Positions 18,215-26,853 of a stretch of 64,000 nt of DNA are shown here, piece by piece. Below the pieces are notes generated by a model. The model was not told the DNA's origin. It made no database searches and was given only the letters and a program-made list of their open reading frames with translations. The position numbers were made by a program, and so were the translations under genes. Positions within the stretch are counted from its first letter, which is position 1. Every line of letters begins with the position of its first letter. The stretch comes from Croceicoccus gelatinilyticus (GTDB lineage Bacteria > Pseudomonadota > Alphaproteobacteria > Sphingomonadales > Sphingomonadaceae): the NCBI RefSeq assembly GCF_018398395.1, contig NZ_JAHCBF010000004.1, forward strand, positions 186,001 through 250,000, given 5' to 3'.

Positions 18215-19506
18215 TCGCCGACCTCCTTCTCGGCCCAGCGGGCGCGGAAGGCGATGCGGGCTATTTCCTCTTCGAGATTGGCCAGCGCCCGGCTGCCCGA
18301 TGTGTCGCCTTGCAGCACGTCGTAACTCGCCCGCCAGATCGCGTCGGATACCTGGTTGTAGCGCGCGCCTGCCGGACGCGCCGGACGGGCTACCGCATTC
18401 TCGAACGCGGGGTAGAGCGTGCCGAAGAACGGGTTCGCCTCCAGCACGTCGGCATCCTGATAGAGCGCCATGATCGTCGGGTTGTAGGCGCCCTTGATCG
18501 CACGGCGCTTTTGCTCCTTGGCGCTGGTGAGATAGCGCACGAGGTCTTTGGCCGCCTCGGGGTTCTTCGAATAGCGCGACACGGCAAGTTGCCAGCCGCC
18601 CAGTGTTGCCGCGCTCTCGCCGCCCGGTCCTGCGGGCAGCGCGACGACGCCGACCTTGCCGCGGATCGGGCTGCTCTCCGCCTGCGCCAGCGCCCATGCA
18701 TAGGGCCAGTTGCGCATGAAGACGGCATTGCCGGTCTGGAACACACCTCGCGATGCTTCCTCGTCGTAGTTCAGCACGCCGCGCGGCGAAATCGTGCCGA
18801 CCCACTTCGCAGCCCGGTCGAGCGCCGCGGCGGCGCGCGGGTTGTCGCCGGTATAAGCCCGGTCAGGGGCAAGGAACGATCCGCCGCCATATGACGAGAC
18901 CCATTCCAGCGCATTGCAAGTCAGGCTTTCGCTCGCCTTGGCCTGAAAGACATAGCCCCACATGCGGCGATTACCCGCCTCGCGCTCAGCCTTCTGGATG
19001 GCAGCGGCGATGCGGGTAAGATCGTCCCACGTTTCGGGCGGGGCATAGCCGTATTTCGCCAGCAGGTCCTTGCGGTAATAGAGCACCCCTGCGGAGATGA
19101 ACCATGGCACGGCCACGAACTTCCCGCCGACGCGGTTGTTGGCGACCAGCGCGGGGAACATCATGCCGTCCGCTGTCTCACCTATCTCGGAAAGGTCTGC
19201 CAGGTGCGTCTGCAGCATGCCCGCCCAGATGACGTCGATCTGCAGCACGTCGATGTCCGACGACTGCGAGGACAGGAGCTGGACGTAAAGCTGGAAACGG
19301 TCGCTCGACGAATTGGGGGTGTTGACGATCTCGACCGTATTGCCGGTTTCGCGCGCCCATTGCTGCGCCGCTTCCCTGCACAATTCAAGCTCGATACCAA
19401 GCGCCCCGCACGCGATCGAGACATGCGCGCCATCGCGCTGGGCTTGTGCGGGGCCCAGCGCGAAAAGCGCCACGATCGCGACGAGGAAAACGCGCAGGCG
19501 CGCCAT
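18211..19506 (-). CDS. Extracellular sugar-binding protein of ABC importer (GgtB/ThuE type)
   Basis: A 431-residue periplasmic binding protein. The signal peptide is MARLRVFLVAIVALFALGPAQA. The mature start (HVSIACGALGIELELCREAAQQW) and SSDIDVLQIDVIWAGML are the pattern of the trehalose/alpha-glucoside/glucosylglycerol family 1 binding proteins. ATG 19506 begins two bases after the ggpS stop, so the synthase and the importer share one message. Ligand identity is inferred from this context, not from binding-site residues. Confidence 0.92.
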   Translation of the reverse strand: MARLRVFLVAIVALFALGPAQAQRDGAHVSIACGALGIELELCREAAQQWARETGNTVEIVNTPNSSSDRFQLYVQLLSSQSSDIDVLQIDVIWAGMLQTHLADLSEIGETADGMMFPALVANNRVGGKFVAVPWFISAGVLYYRKDLLAKYGYAPPETWDDLTRIAAAIQKAEREAGNRRMWGYVFQAKASESLTCNALEWVSSYGGGSFLAPDRAYTGDNPRAAAALDRAAKWVGTISPRGVLNYDEEASRGVFQTGNAVFMRNWPYAWALAQAESSPIRGKVGVVALPAGPGGESAATLGGWQLAVSRYSKNPEAAKDLVRYLTSAKEQKRRAIKGAYNPTIMALYQDADVLEANPFFGTLYPAFENAVARPARPAGARYNQVSDAIWRASYDVLQGDTSGSRALANLEEEIARIAFRARWAEKEVGE

Positions 19507-19508
19507 CG

Positions 19509-21035
19509 TCAGGCTGCGGCTTCGGCCGTCTTGGGCTTGTCCTTCGTGGCGTCGAAGCCGACCCGTTCGAACGATGCGAACAGGCTGTCGATCCAGTGGA
19601 CGATGTCGTAGGTTTCGACGTCGGCACGCATGCGCTTCATGCGGCCCGCCGCTTCGATGTCGTCCATCGCCAGTGCCTCGTCCAGCGCGCGATCGAGGTC
19701 GCGGTGGCCATAGGGATTCGTATAGATCGCCTCGGGTAGTTCGACCGCGCAGCCAGCGAATTCGGACAGGATAAGCTTGCCCGGCTCCCCGTTCTTGGCC
19801 GCGACGAATTCCTTGGCGACAAGGTTCAGGCCATCGCGCAGCGGCGTGGTCACGCACATATCGGCGGCCTTGTAATAGCTCATCAGCCGGTCGAACGGGA
19901 TCGCGTTGGAATAGAGCACGATGGGCGTCCAGCCGAGGTTGGAATAGAGGCCGTTAACCCGCCCGACGAGCTGCTCGATCTCTTTCTGCGTCTCGTCATA
20001 AATCGCCATGCCGCTTGCCGCGCGGACCGAGACGCAGAGCATCTTGATCTTGCCGCGAAGGTCCGGCCTGCGGTCGATCAGGCGTTCGAAACCCTTCAAC
20101 GCCTCGATCGTGCCCTTGGTGTAATCGGTGCGCCCGACGGTGACGATCAGCTTGCGCCCGTCGAGACGGCCAAGGATGCGGTCTTCAAGGTCCGAGGTAT
20201 CCTGCTTGGCAAGGATGTCGTCGATCAGGTGCACGTCGGCGCCCACCGGCGAGATGTCGATCGCGATTTCCCGGTCGCCCAGTTTCAGGGTGCGCGGCAT
20301 CTGCGGTTCGGACAGCGCCTGCCCCGGCACGTTGAGGTGCACCGGCGTCGTCACGACCTCGCTGATCTCCGCCCCCGTCAGCCCGCGGGCAACGTCGGTG
20401 AAGTTCTTGGCATAGCGCGGGATATGGAAACCCACGAGATCACAGTCGAGCAGCGAGCCGAGGATTTCGGCACGCCACGGCAAGACGTTGAACACGTCCT
20501 GCGACGGGAACGGCGTGTGGTGATAGAACGCGATCTTCACGTCGGGCCGGATCTGGCGCAGGTAATGGGGCACCAGCCACAAGTTGTAGTCGTGAATCCA
20601 GACCAGCGCGCCTTCGTCCGCCTGCTCGGCAGCGGCCTCGGCGAAAAGGCGGTTCACTTCATGGAACGTGCGCCAGTCGACATTGTCGTAGCTGAACAGC
20701 CAGGGGAAGCTGTGCAGCACCGGCCAGAAAGCTTCCTTCGACGTCACGTGATAGAAGCTCGACGACTGCTTCTTCGTCAGCGGCAGGCGGCGGACGTGGA
20801 AGCCGCCGTTTTCGTCGTCGATGTGGATCACGCGCTCGAACTCGGGATCGCCGGGTTCGTGTTCCTTCCACGCGACCCATGCGCCGCGGCCCGGTTCCAG
20901 CCGCTTGAAGAAGGCCTTTAGGGTCGGGACAATGCCATTCGGGCTCTTGTTCGCGCGGAAGACGGTCTTCCCGTTTTCCTCGACCTCTTCATAGGGCTGG
21001 CGGTGATAGACGATGACGAGTGACGATTTCTGCAT
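19509..21035 (-). CDS. ggpS: Glucosylglycerol-phosphate synthase (GT20 family)
   Basis: A 508-residue GT20 glycosyltransferase predicted to join ADP-glucose and glycerol-3-phosphate. Annotation pipelines would likely call it trehalose-6-phosphate synthase, but its sequence follows cyanobacterial GgpS as I remember it: the opening SSLVIVYHRQPYEEVEENGK, SPNGIVPTLKAFF instead of the OtsA SAGGL loop, WVAWKEHEPG, FYHVTSKEAFWPVLHSFPW, HDYNLWLVPHYLRQ, FYHHTPFPSQDVFNVLPW and TPLRDGLNLVAKEFVAAKNGE. It lies between a HAD phosphatase upstream (22-base gap) and a four-gene sugar importer downstream (2-base gap). This matches a synthesis and recapture unit for glucosylglycerol, an osmolyte of salt-tolerant bacteria. 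The family is certain; the acceptor is well supported but not proven. Confidence 0.85.
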   Translation of the reverse strand: MQKSSLVIVYHRQPYEEVEENGKTVFRANKSPNGIVPTLKAFFKRLEPGRGAWVAWKEHEPGDPEFERVIHIDDENGGFHVRRLPLTKKQSSSFYHVTSKEAFWPVLHSFPWLFSYDNVDWRTFHEVNRLFAEAAAEQADEGALVWIHDYNLWLVPHYLRQIRPDVKIAFYHHTPFPSQDVFNVLPWRAEILGSLLDCDLVGFHIPRYAKNFTDVARGLTGAEISEVVTTPVHLNVPGQALSEPQMPRTLKLGDREIAIDISPVGADVHLIDDILAKQDTSDLEDRILGRLDGRKLIVTVGRTDYTKGTIEALKGFERLIDRRPDLRGKIKMLCVSVRAASGMAIYDETQKEIEQLVGRVNGLYSNLGWTPIVLYSNAIPFDRLMSYYKAADMCVTTPLRDGLNLVAKEFVAAKNGEPGKLILSEFAGCAVELPEAIYTNPYGHRDLDRALDEALAMDDIEAAGRMKRMRADVETYDIVHWIDSLFASFERVGFDATKDKPKTAEAAA

Positions 21036-21057
21036 GACGGTGTCCGCTCCGTATCTC

Positions 21058-21834
21058 TTATCGTTCGGTCAGGTCGAAGTGGTGGATGGCTTCCAGCACC
21101 CCGGCACAGCCGTGCCCTGTCGCACGGTAGATGTGCGGCGCATCGGGTAGCGCAGCAAGAAGGCGATCTTCCGAATTGCCGACCGCGACCGCGTTCAAGC
21201 CGCAGTCCAGCATCGACATGTCGTTCATCGTGTCACCCGCGGCCAGCACCTTGCCTTCCGGCAGGGCGAGCGCATCGACCATGCGGCGCAGCGTCGGGCC
21301 CTTGGCGATGCCCTTGGGCAGCACGTCGAGATAGAGGTCCGCGCTGGTGATGCAGTCGAAGCCCGCTTCCTCGATCTTGCGAACGGTCGATTGCTGCAGC
21401 TCGGCAGGCTTGTAGTAATAGCTGACGCGGTGGCGGAATTCGGTCGGCTGAAGCTCGATGCCCGGCTCGTCCTTCAGCATTTCCATCACGCGTTCATTGG
21501 CGTTGTCCCACTTGGCCACGATGTCCGCTTCCAGTTCGTGAACCGGCGTGAAATCGGCCGCCACGTCATAGACCGATGTGCCGACATCGCCGACGATATA
21601 GCGCGGCTTGGGCATGCCGGGCTGTGCGATCAGTTCGCGGATGAAGTCGCGGTCACGGCCCGTCACGAAGACGAGCAGCACGTCGTCGCGCGCCTCGATC
21701 GCTTCGTAAAGGATGCGACGTTCCTCGTCGCTGCCGCCAAGGAACGTGCCATCGAGGTCGGTGGCGAGGACAAGGCCATAGTCCTGTGCGGTCGATGCGG
21801 GGGAATTGCGGTCTGCAAGCGTCGTCAAGGTCAT
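21058..21834 (-). CDS. HAD-family sugar-phosphate phosphatase, likely glucosylglycerol-phosphate phosphatase
   Basis: A 258-residue HAD hydrolase of the sucrose-phosphate-phosphatase (Cof/S6PP-like) group. Motif I is LATDLDGTFLGG with the nucleophile Asp, motif II VFVTGRD, motif III Lys in LPKGIAKGPTLRR, and motif IV AAGDTMNDMSML. It would remove phosphate from the product of the next gene. In some Pseudomonas a HAD domain is fused to GgpS (GgpPS), and here the two parts appear as separate adjacent genes; the cyanobacterial phosphatase StpA is a different protein. Start: the GGAGG on the mRNA ends one base before ATG 21834 but 7 bases before the in-frame TTG at 21828, so TTG may be the real start. 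Confidence 0.8.
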   Translation of the reverse strand: MTLTTLADRNSPASTAQDYGLVLATDLDGTFLGGSDEERRILYEAIEARDDVLLVFVTGRDRDFIRELIAQPGMPKPRYIVGDVGTSVYDVAADFTPVHELEADIVAKWDNANERVMEMLKDEPGIELQPTEFRHRVSYYYKPAELQQSTVRKIEEAGFDCITSADLYLDVLPKGIAKGPTLRRMVDALALPEGKVLAAGDTMNDMSMLDCGLNAVAVGNSEDRLLAALPDAPHIYRATGHGCAGVLEAIHHFDLTER

Positions 21835-22296
21835 GCCTCCGGGTGATTGGGCCGAACGTCGAGGGTCGCACCGATGCGCAGGGCGGCGGAGCGGTTATCA
21901 AGAACCGCAACGGGCACCCCGGAGTATTCATCCGAAGAATGAAGTCTGTTTTGCGATCTGTTATGCAGTTCTTCTATCAACAGTCTTCCATTGCGTCGTT
22001 ATACGGGATCGACGAAATAAAGCCGGAAACTGTGAAAACTGATATTTTGGAAATTATTTTAATTTTGTTTCACAGGCGTTTTGCAATTGGCTTTACTGCC
22101 ATTTTATTACAAACACCCTCTGCCCCAGATGAATTATTTCTTATCCCGATTGCGCTTGAATATCAAGGTGCGCACCCCAAAACTTCATGCTAGCCTTACG
22201 GCAGGCCGGGAGAGAATGGCCGCATAAGGCGCGAACCTAACGGACGGGGCGGGCACAAGTTCCGCCCTTGCAATGTGAGTGCGAGAAGCCCCTGCG
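21835..22296. promoter_or_regulatory. 462-bp divergent intergenic region, AT-rich in the middle
   Basis: This separates the ggp/ggt operon (minus) from the GH13 gene (plus). The part around 21995-22160 is strikingly A/T-rich (for example GGAAATTATTTTAATTTTG), unlike the GC-rich surroundings. I found no convincing coding sequence, tRNA or clean LacI-type palindrome. The position and composition suggest divergent promoters, possibly salt-regulated, with curved or H-NS/GapR-binding DNA. The open frames across it have poor codon use. Confidence 0.5.
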
Positions 22297-23976
22297 ATGA
22301 CCCTCGAAACCGGCACGACACCGGCCCCCACCATCAGCCCCGAAGAAACGGGCATCGTGCCCCAGGGCATGACCCGTACGCCCGGCGCGTCGGATTTCCC
22401 GTGGTGGCGCGGCGCGGTCATCTACCAGGTCTATCCGCGCAGCTATGCCGATGCGGACGGTGACGGGGTCGGCGATCTGGTCGGGCTAACCGACAGGCTC
22501 GAACATATCGCCTCGCTCAACGTAGACGCGCTCTGGCTCTCGCCGATCTATGCCTCGCCGATGAAGGACTTCGGCTACGACGTTTCCGATTATTGCGACG
22601 TCGATCCGCTGTTCGGCACGCTGGCCGACTTCGACGCGATGCTGGAAAAGGCGCACGGCCTTGGCCTCAAGGTGCTGGTCGACCAAGTCTATTCGCACAC
22701 TTCGGACGAGCATGAATGGTTCGCCGAAAGCCGGTCCAGCCGGGACAATCCCAAGGCCGACTGGTACGTCTGGGCCGATGCCAAGGCGGACGGCACGCCG
22801 CCCAACAACTGGCAGTCGATGTTCGGCGGGCCTGCGTGGAAGTGGGACCCGGTCCGCGCGCAATATTACATGCACAATTTCCTCGTCTGCCAGCCGCAGC
22901 TGAATCTCCATAACCTTGAGGTGCAAGACGCGCTCTTGGGCGTAGCGAAGTTCTGGCTGGACCGCGGTGTCGACGGGTTCCGCATGGACGCGCTGAACTT
23001 CGCGATGCATGATCCGCAACTGCGCGACAATCCGCCCGCGGCCCTGTTCGACCGGTCGGTCGTCCGGCCCTTCGATTTCCAGCACCACACCTACAGCCAG
23101 TTCCACAAGGACACGCCGCGCTTCCTGGAAAAGCTGCGCAAGCTGACCGACCAGTACGAAGGCATTTTCACGCTGGCCGAAGTCTGCGCCGACGATGGCA
23201 ATGTCGCGATCAAGCGCTTCATCAAGGGCACGACCCGGATGAACAGCGCCTATGGCTTCGACTTTCTCTACGCGCCCGAACTGACCCCGCACCTCGTGCA
23301 GGAAGTCATGTCGCACTGGCCGGACGAACCGGGCATGGGCTGGCCAAGCTGGGCGTTCGAAAACCACGACGCCCCGCGCGCCGTGTCCCGCTGGGTCGCG
23401 CCGGAGCACAAGGACGCCTTCGCCAAGGTGAAGCTGGCCCTGTTGGTCGCGCTGCGCGGCACGGTCATCGCCTATCAGGGCGAGGAGCTGGGGCTGGAGC
23501 AGGACGAGATCCCCTACGAACTGCTGAAAGACCCCGAGGCGATCAATAACTGGCCGCGCACCCTGTCGCGCGACGGTGCCCGCACACCGCTGCCATGGGA
23601 CGAAAGCGAGCATGGCGGCTTCACCACCGGCCATCCGTGGCTGCCGCTGGGCGAAGCGAATGCAAAACGTGCGGTATCGCTTCAGGAAGGCGATCCGGGT
23701 TCGACCCTGAACATCGCGCGGGCCATGTTCGGGCTTCGCAAGCATTTCCCCGCGCTGCGGCTGGGCGGGATCGAAAATTGCCAGTTCGACAGCGAATTGC
23801 TGGTGCTCGACCGCGTGTACGAAGCGCAGCGCATCCGTTGCCTTTTCAACCTTGGCCCGAACGAACGGCCTTTCTCCGACACTTCGGAAGACACCGTCCT
23901 GATCGCGTCGGTTGGCGGGGCAACGCGGGACAAGCTGCCGGGCTTCTCCGCGCTGTTCTGGGAATGCGACTGGTAG
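22297..23976 (+). CDS. GH13 alpha-glucosidase (oligo-1,6-glucosidase/AglA-like)
   Basis: A 559-residue glycoside hydrolase. The (beta/alpha)8 domain is recognisable from WWRGAVIYQVYPRSYADADGDG. Catalytic residues are the nucleophile Asp in GVDGFRMDALNF, the acid Glu in FTLAEVCADD and the stabilising Asp in WAFENHDAPR. No signal peptide is seen, so it should act in the cytoplasm on imported or stored alpha-glucosides. It is divergent from the glucosylglycerol operon. Plausible jobs are hydrolysis of glucosylglycerol or of other imported alpha-glucosides, but the sequence does not decide between them. ATG 22297 is chosen over a GTG at 22279 because GAGAAG lies about 8 bases upstream. Confidence 0.9.
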   Translation: MTLETGTTPAPTISPEETGIVPQGMTRTPGASDFPWWRGAVIYQVYPRSYADADGDGVGDLVGLTDRLEHIASLNVDALWLSPIYASPMKDFGYDVSDYCDVDPLFGTLADFDAMLEKAHGLGLKVLVDQVYSHTSDEHEWFAESRSSRDNPKADWYVWADAKADGTPPNNWQSMFGGPAWKWDPVRAQYYMHNFLVCQPQLNLHNLEVQDALLGVAKFWLDRGVDGFRMDALNFAMHDPQLRDNPPAALFDRSVVRPFDFQHHTYSQFHKDTPRFLEKLRKLTDQYEGIFTLAEVCADDGNVAIKRFIKGTTRMNSAYGFDFLYAPELTPHLVQEVMSHWPDEPGMGWPSWAFENHDAPRAVSRWVAPEHKDAFAKVKLALLVALRGTVIAYQGEELGLEQDEIPYELLKDPEAINNWPRTLSRDGARTPLPWDESEHGGFTTGHPWLPLGEANAKRAVSLQEGDPGSTLNIARAMFGLRKHFPALRLGGIENCQFDSELLVLDRVYEAQRIRCLFNLGPNERPFSDTSEDTVLIASVGGATRDKLPGFSALFWECDW

Positions 23977-23981
23977 ATGCG

Positions 23982-24011
23982 AAAACGGCCGGCCCTCGAG
24001 AGGACCGGCCG
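23982..24011 (-). terminator. Rho-independent terminator between convergent genes
   Basis: An imperfect 10-bp stem (23986-23995 with 24002-24011, one mismatch, 6-base loop) built on CGGCCGG/CCGGCCG. Read on the minus strand it is followed by CGTTTT, so it should stop transcription of the Gly/Ala-rich protein gene. It may also act on the GH13 transcript. Confidence 0.7.
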
Positions 24012-24038
24012 CTCCCGATGGCGGTGACGGGGTCTAGT

Positions 24039-24884
24039 TCAGCCAGCCGTAGCCGAACCGCTTGCCATCAGGGCTCCTTCGGCCGTCGCCATGATCGAAC
24101 CGACGGGAAGGGTCTGTTCGCCGTTCGCGGTGTCGAGCACGAGCTGTTCGACACGGCCCGCTTCGTCGGCGACGACGGTTTCGACACGGCCCAGCGTTTC
24201 ACCAGCAGGCGTCAGGACATCCATGCCCGGCGCGACCGAAACCGCTCCGGTCGCCGAAGCCGCGGCGGTGCCTGCTGCGGCGAGCATCAGGTTGGCCGAT
24301 GCCATGCCTGCATTGCCAAGCGTGGTCGCACCTTCGACCGCACCTGCCGCCGTGGAGCCAACGGTGGCCTGGGCCATGCCCACCGCATTACCGGCAGCCG
24401 CTTCGGCCTGACCGACGGCCGAGCCGACCTGCGAGGTCGCGCTGTCGACGACGCCGCCAACCGCATCGGTGCCGACAAGCTGCGCGCTGGCGCTGCCCGA
24501 ACCGGCAACGCTGCCCGAGGCATCGACTGCGCCGGTCACGGCACCGAGCGGGCCGTCGACGGCCTGCGTCACGTCAACCGAACCGCCTGCGCTGGCCTCA
24601 CGATCAGCCGAGACCGAGCCCGACGCCGTGTCTGCCGACTGGCTGCCCGAGGTAGCGGCATTGGTGTCGATGGCGGTGGACGTCGTCGAGGTCACGCTGT
24701 CGGTCGCGCCCGAAATGGTCGAGCCGATCGAGCCGGTTCCGCCCAGCGTTCCGCCGACTGCGCCGCCAACGGTCGAACCGATGCCACCGAGCGCACCACC
24801 AAGGCCGCCACCACCCAGAACCTGTGCCTGGGCCGGAGCTGCGGCGATCGAAAGGGCCGTTGCGGCGATAAGAATGGTCTTCAT
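24039..24884 (-). CDS. Secreted Gly/Ala/Ser-rich protein with PRC-barrel-like C-terminus
   Basis: A 281-residue protein with signal peptide MKTILIAATALSIAAAPAQA. Residues about 21-215 are low-complexity Gly/Ala/Ser/Thr/Val (GGLGGALGGIGSTVGGAVGG, then many SGS, AAG and VGSAVG repeats) without Cys or aromatic residues, suggesting an unfolded or fibrous surface layer. The last 65 residues (VAPGMDVLTPAGETLGRVETV, DEAGRVEQLVLDT) resemble a PRC-barrel domain. The secreted protease next door begins with a similar GLGGLGGALDRGLGG segment, so the two may be partners or substrate and enzyme. I do not recognise the full protein. Confidence 0.7.
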   Translation of the reverse strand: MKTILIAATALSIAAAPAQAQVLGGGGLGGALGGIGSTVGGAVGGTLGGTGSIGSTISGATDSVTSTTSTAIDTNAATSGSQSADTASGSVSADREASAGGSVDVTQAVDGPLGAVTGAVDASGSVAGSGSASAQLVGTDAVGGVVDSATSQVGSAVGQAEAAAGNAVGMAQATVGSTAAGAVEGATTLGNAGMASANLMLAAAGTAAASATGAVSVAPGMDVLTPAGETLGRVETVVADEAGRVEQLVLDTANGEQTLPVGSIMATAEGALMASGSATAG

Positions 24885-25015
24885 GTCTTCGTCCTTCGTT
24901 TTGCTTCTGACGGGATTGCTTCCCGCTCGAAAAGAAGGACGAATGCCGGCGCCGGTTTAATTCATTATTTTATGCAAAAATCCGGCATATATCTGTTTTT
25001 CATGGATTCTTTTTT

Positions 25016-26290
25016 TCAGCGTTTTACGCATGACCCGCAGATGAGGCCGCGACCGTAGGTGTCGTCGGCGCCCTTGTCGCCAAGGTCCTTGGCCTCTCCG
25101 TCCAGCCGCCCACGCCAGTTGCCGCCACCTGTCAGCGCCGCCGCGATGCGCGCCGCGACCAGAGGGGTCGCGTAGGACGTGCCGCGCAAGTCCCTGCGCC
25201 GCCCCTTGCGGTCGCGTCCCTTTATGTCCGCACCGGGAGCCGCGTAGTCGAGGTGGAGCGCCCGCCCCGCCTCGATCAGTGCGCGGTCGTGCCGGTCGAC
25301 ACCGGTGACCGCGACGACGTTCCTGTAGGAGGCAGGGTATGCAGGCGGCGAGGCCGGACCGTCATTACCGACCGCCGCGACCACGACCGTCCCACGCTTC
25401 TGCGCTGCCGCGATGGCGCGGCTGACCAGCGGGCTTTCGGGACCGACGAGGCTGATCGTCACGACCTTGCTGCCGCCTTCGACCAGCCAGCCGAGCCCTT
25501 TCGCGATCGCCAGCGCGTTGCCGCCCGCAGGGTCGGTGCCATAGACATCGGCCACGCGCAGGTTCGACACACCTGCGTGATTGAGCAGCGATCCGACCGC
25601 GCTGCCGTGATCGGACGGCACGGGCGCGCCCTTGGCAAAGCCGTGCTGCGCGACAAGCGAAACACCCTTGCCCGGCGCGCCGTCGATCATGCCGACCGGC
25701 GTATTGATCCGCGCAGCCCTGCTTCCGGCCAGCGCCAGTTGCGCGACTTCGGCGCTGCCCGAACGGAAGTGCAGCACGTCGGCGCTGACGCTTGCCGTGG
25801 GTATGAGCGCGGCCAGCGCGTCTTGTGCATCGTCGAGGTCCATGCCTTCGGGCACCGATAGGCGCAGGACCGACAGGCCCAGCCCCTCAACCGTGCTTTC
25901 TTCCAACACCGCAAAGCCGGCCGCGCCTGCTGCTGCAACCTCGGCAGGTGCAGCATCCATCACGAGCAATTCGCCGCGCCGTGCCGGGTTACCCATGCGG
26001 TCGAGCGCGATAGTGTCGCGGTTGCGGCGGACAAGGTCGTCGATCCGGTCGATCCGCGCGCGCTGCAACCTGTCGGCCACTTGCGCCACGGTCTCGCCCA
26101 GCCCGTCGCCGATGTCGCCAACGGTGCGCGTAACCGGATCGATCACCCCGCCCAGCACATCGCCGACACCGCCCAGCCCGCGATCGAGCGCACCGCCCAA
26201 CCCGCCCAATCCTTGCGCGCTGGCAGGCGCACCTATGGCGAGGACGAGAAGCGGGATAATCGGGAAAATTCGGCGCATCGGGTTCCGCAT
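25016..26290 (-). CDS. Secreted subtilisin-like (S8) serine protease
   Basis: A 424-residue exported protease. After the signal peptide (MRRIFPIIPLLVLAIGAPASA) comes a Gly-rich segment (GLGGLGGALDRGLGGVGDVL), a propeptide-like region (about 50-180), then the catalytic domain: Asp in GMIDGAPGKG, His in PSDHGSAVGSLL, oxyanion Asn in VAAVGNDGPASP and Ser in RGTSYATPLVAA. The triad is complete. The C-terminus ends CGSCVKR. Start choice is between ATG 26290, ATG 26278 and GTG 26311, none with a strong ribosome-binding site; 26290 gives a normal signal peptide. It is divergent from an ECF sigma/anti-sigma pair, a layout that suggests control by that sigma factor. Confidence 0.87.
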   Translation of the reverse strand: MRNPMRRIFPIIPLLVLAIGAPASAQGLGGLGGALDRGLGGVGDVLGGVIDPVTRTVGDIGDGLGETVAQVADRLQRARIDRIDDLVRRNRDTIALDRMGNPARRGELLVMDAAPAEVAAAGAAGFAVLEESTVEGLGLSVLRLSVPEGMDLDDAQDALAALIPTASVSADVLHFRSGSAEVAQLALAGSRAARINTPVGMIDGAPGKGVSLVAQHGFAKGAPVPSDHGSAVGSLLNHAGVSNLRVADVYGTDPAGGNALAIAKGLGWLVEGGSKVVTISLVGPESPLVSRAIAAAQKRGTVVVAAVGNDGPASPPAYPASYRNVVAVTGVDRHDRALIEAGRALHLDYAAPGADIKGRDRKGRRRDLRGTSYATPLVAARIAAALTGGGNWRGRLDGEAKDLGDKGADDTYGRGLICGSCVKR

Positions 26291-26311
26291 GATGGTTTTT
26301 GGCTTAAGCAC

Positions 26312-26343
26312 GGATTAAACGCGCGGGCCCGTTCGTTTAATCC
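26312..26343. promoter_or_regulatory. Perfect 10-bp inverted repeat in the protease/sigma divergent promoter
   Basis: GGATTAAACG (26312-26321) and CGTTTAATCC (26334-26343) are perfect inverted copies with a 12-base spacer. Each arm reads CGTTTAATCC toward its own gene, 21 bases before the protease ATG and 18 bases before the sigma CTG. The symmetry would fit twin -10/initiation elements of an autoregulated ECF promoter, or an operator serving both genes. Confidence 0.6.
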
Positions 26344-26361
26344 AGTACAAGGCAGAAGATA

Positions 26362-26853
26362 CTGAGCAAGTCGTTCGAAACCGGGCTCCTGGCCCTGCTG
26401 CCCCGGCTGCGGCGGTTCGCCGCCGGCCTTGCGGGCAATGGTTCGGACGGCGACGATCTCTGCCAGATGACCATCGAACGCGCGCTTGCCAACCGTGGAA
26501 AGTGGCGAGGCGGCACGCGGCTCGACAGCTGGGTGTACCGCATCATGCGAAACATTCGAATAGACGAGGCCCGCGCCGTGAACCGCCGCAGCCAGACTTT
26601 CGTGGCCGAGGAAGCCGGCGCCTCCGTCGGCAGCGACGGTGCGCAGGAAGCCAGTGTCGAACTGTCCGACGTGGACGCGGCCATGGCCAAGCTGCCCGAT
26701 GAACAGCGCGAGGCCGTGCTGCTCGTGATGGTGGAAGGCTACAGCTACAAGGAAGCGGCCGAAATCGTCGGCTGCCCTGTCGGCACGCTCAATTCGCGGC
26801 TGGTGCGCGGGCGCGATGCGCTGATGGCGATGCTCGAGGAGAACGCGGCATGA
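26362..26853 (+). CDS. ECF-type RNA polymerase sigma factor
   Basis: About 163 residues. Region 2 begins SKSFETGLLALLPRLRRFA and contains DDLCQMTIERALANRGKW and LDSWVYRIMRNIRIDEARA. Region 4 is LPDEQREAVLLVMVEGYSYKEAAEI with a helix-turn-helix and ends GTLNSRLVRGRDAL. The first in-frame ATG (26467) would remove most of region 2, so the true start must lie upstream. The frame is open back to a stop at 26338, and no ATG, GTG or TTG occurs there; CTG 26362 (or ATA 26359), preceded by AAGGCAGAAG, is the likely start. It overlaps the anti-sigma gene by four bases (ATGA). Probable targets are itself and the divergent secreted protease. Confidence 0.85.
   Translation: MSKSFETGLLALLPRLRRFAAGLAGNGSDGDDLCQMTIERALANRGKWRGGTRLDSWVYRIMRNIRIDEARAVNRRSQTFVAEEAGASVGSDGAQEASVELSDVDAAMAKLPDEQREAVLLVMVEGYSYKEAAEIVGCPVGTLNSRLVRGRDALMAMLEENAA

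Noticed and set aside
19509-21035. Trehalose-6-phosphate synthase (OtsA)
   Set aside because: The glucose-6-phosphate/UDP loop SAGGL of OtsA is replaced by SPNGI, and long stretches follow GgpS instead. Kept as an alternative only.
21786-22193. 135-codon open frame across the AT-rich divergent region
   Set aside because: Codon use changes abruptly inside it, it overlaps the HAD gene start and no family is recognisable.
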